6,704 bases of DNA, taken from Candidatus Omnitrophota bacterium. Lineage in GTDB: Bacteria; Omnitrophota; Gorgyraeia; Gygaellales; Profunditerraquicolaceae. This document shows positions 6,539 through 6,704 of this stretch, piece by piece (the first letter of the stretch is position 1; every line of letters begins with the position of its first letter). The stretch lies in assembly GCA_028713875.1 (NCBI GenBank), contig JAQTNM010000086.1, forward strand, positions 1-6,704, given 5' to 3'. A program made the position numbers and the translations under genes. The notes beneath the pieces are model-generated. The model worked only from the letters and a program-made list of their open reading frames with translations, had not been told where the DNA came from and ran no database searches.

Positions 6539-6704
6539 TTATTCTTCTTCGGCGATTACGGGCGCAACGCAGGAAACCCGGTCTTTATCCTGCAGCTTGA
6601 TCAGGCGCACCCCTTGAGCTGAACGCCCGGTCTCGCGTATATCTTTTATCGCGCAGCGCAGGAACATGCCGTTTTGAGTAATGACCATCAGCTCATCTTT
6701 ATCG
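6539..6704 (-). CDS. gyrA: DNA gyrase subunit A, C-terminal 54 residues (5' part off window)
   Basis: The visible part is the end of the GyrA C-terminal beta-pinwheel, which wraps DNA so that gyrase can introduce negative supercoils. The translation includes LMVITQNGMFLRC, the conserved IRETGRSAQGVRLIKL stretch and the DRV-x-x-VAPV ending, then an acidic EEE tail before TAA. The IRETGR-x-x-QGV-x-L run is typical of the last GyrA blades and favours GyrA over ParC. The catalytic domain and GyrA-box are outside the window, so activity cannot be judged. The gene is followed at once by tRNA-Glu and appears to lead a gene cluster that includes glmS and rsmI. Confidence 0.92.
   Translation of the reverse strand, partial: DKDELMVITQNGMFLRCAIKDIRETGRSAQGVRLIKLQDKDRVSCVAPVIAEEE

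Overview
The window reads as a chromosomal segment of an uncultured bacterium, and every gene I can support is on the minus strand. The best guess at lineage is Candidatus Omnitrophota (formerly OP3). This rests on the N-terminal module of the very large secreted ORF, which I recall as a family seen in that phylum, and on the phylum's known habit of encoding very long proteins. That placement is from memory and was not searched. The core genes only show that it is a bacterium.

Read in the direction of transcription (right to left), the window starts with the last 54 codons of gyrA (DNA gyrase subunit A). A tRNA-Glu(UUC) gene begins six bases after the gyrA stop. It is followed by glmS (glucosamine-6-phosphate synthase, 612 aa) and rsmI (16S rRNA C1402 2'-O-methyltransferase, 217 aa). 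The glmS stop and rsmI start are directly joined (TAAATG). The tight packing suggests one housekeeping transcript linking DNA topology, tRNA supply, amino-sugar synthesis for the cell envelope, and ribosome modification.

A 140-bp AT-rich gap (3746-3885) follows. It holds a possible -10 box and a small AT-rich palindrome, and it separates rsmI from the main item of interest. From 3745 to the left edge runs one uninterrupted reading frame of at least 1248 codons, still open at base 1. Its translation looks like several proteins joined together: (i) a Sec signal peptide and a secreted module of about 400 residues; (ii) an unassigned soluble module at about 450-705; (iii) a perfect internal twin-arginine (Tat) motif followed by a hydrophobic stretch at 729-750; (iv) a candidate caspase/gingipain-fold (clan CD) domain with a His836/Cys874 dyad; (v) a multi-helix membrane region at about 1019-1175; and (vi) a second internal segment, at 1217-1239, that looks like a Sec signal peptide. 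Short Ser-rich SSP/SSS linkers sit next to several of these joins.

The candidate new biology is this giant polypeptide: embedded export signals next to a putative caspase-like peptidase suggest a polyprotein or a modular cell-surface machine. I saw no mobile element, CRISPR array, rRNA or convincing intrinsic terminator. The plus-strand open frames are antisense shadows of the minus-strand genes.
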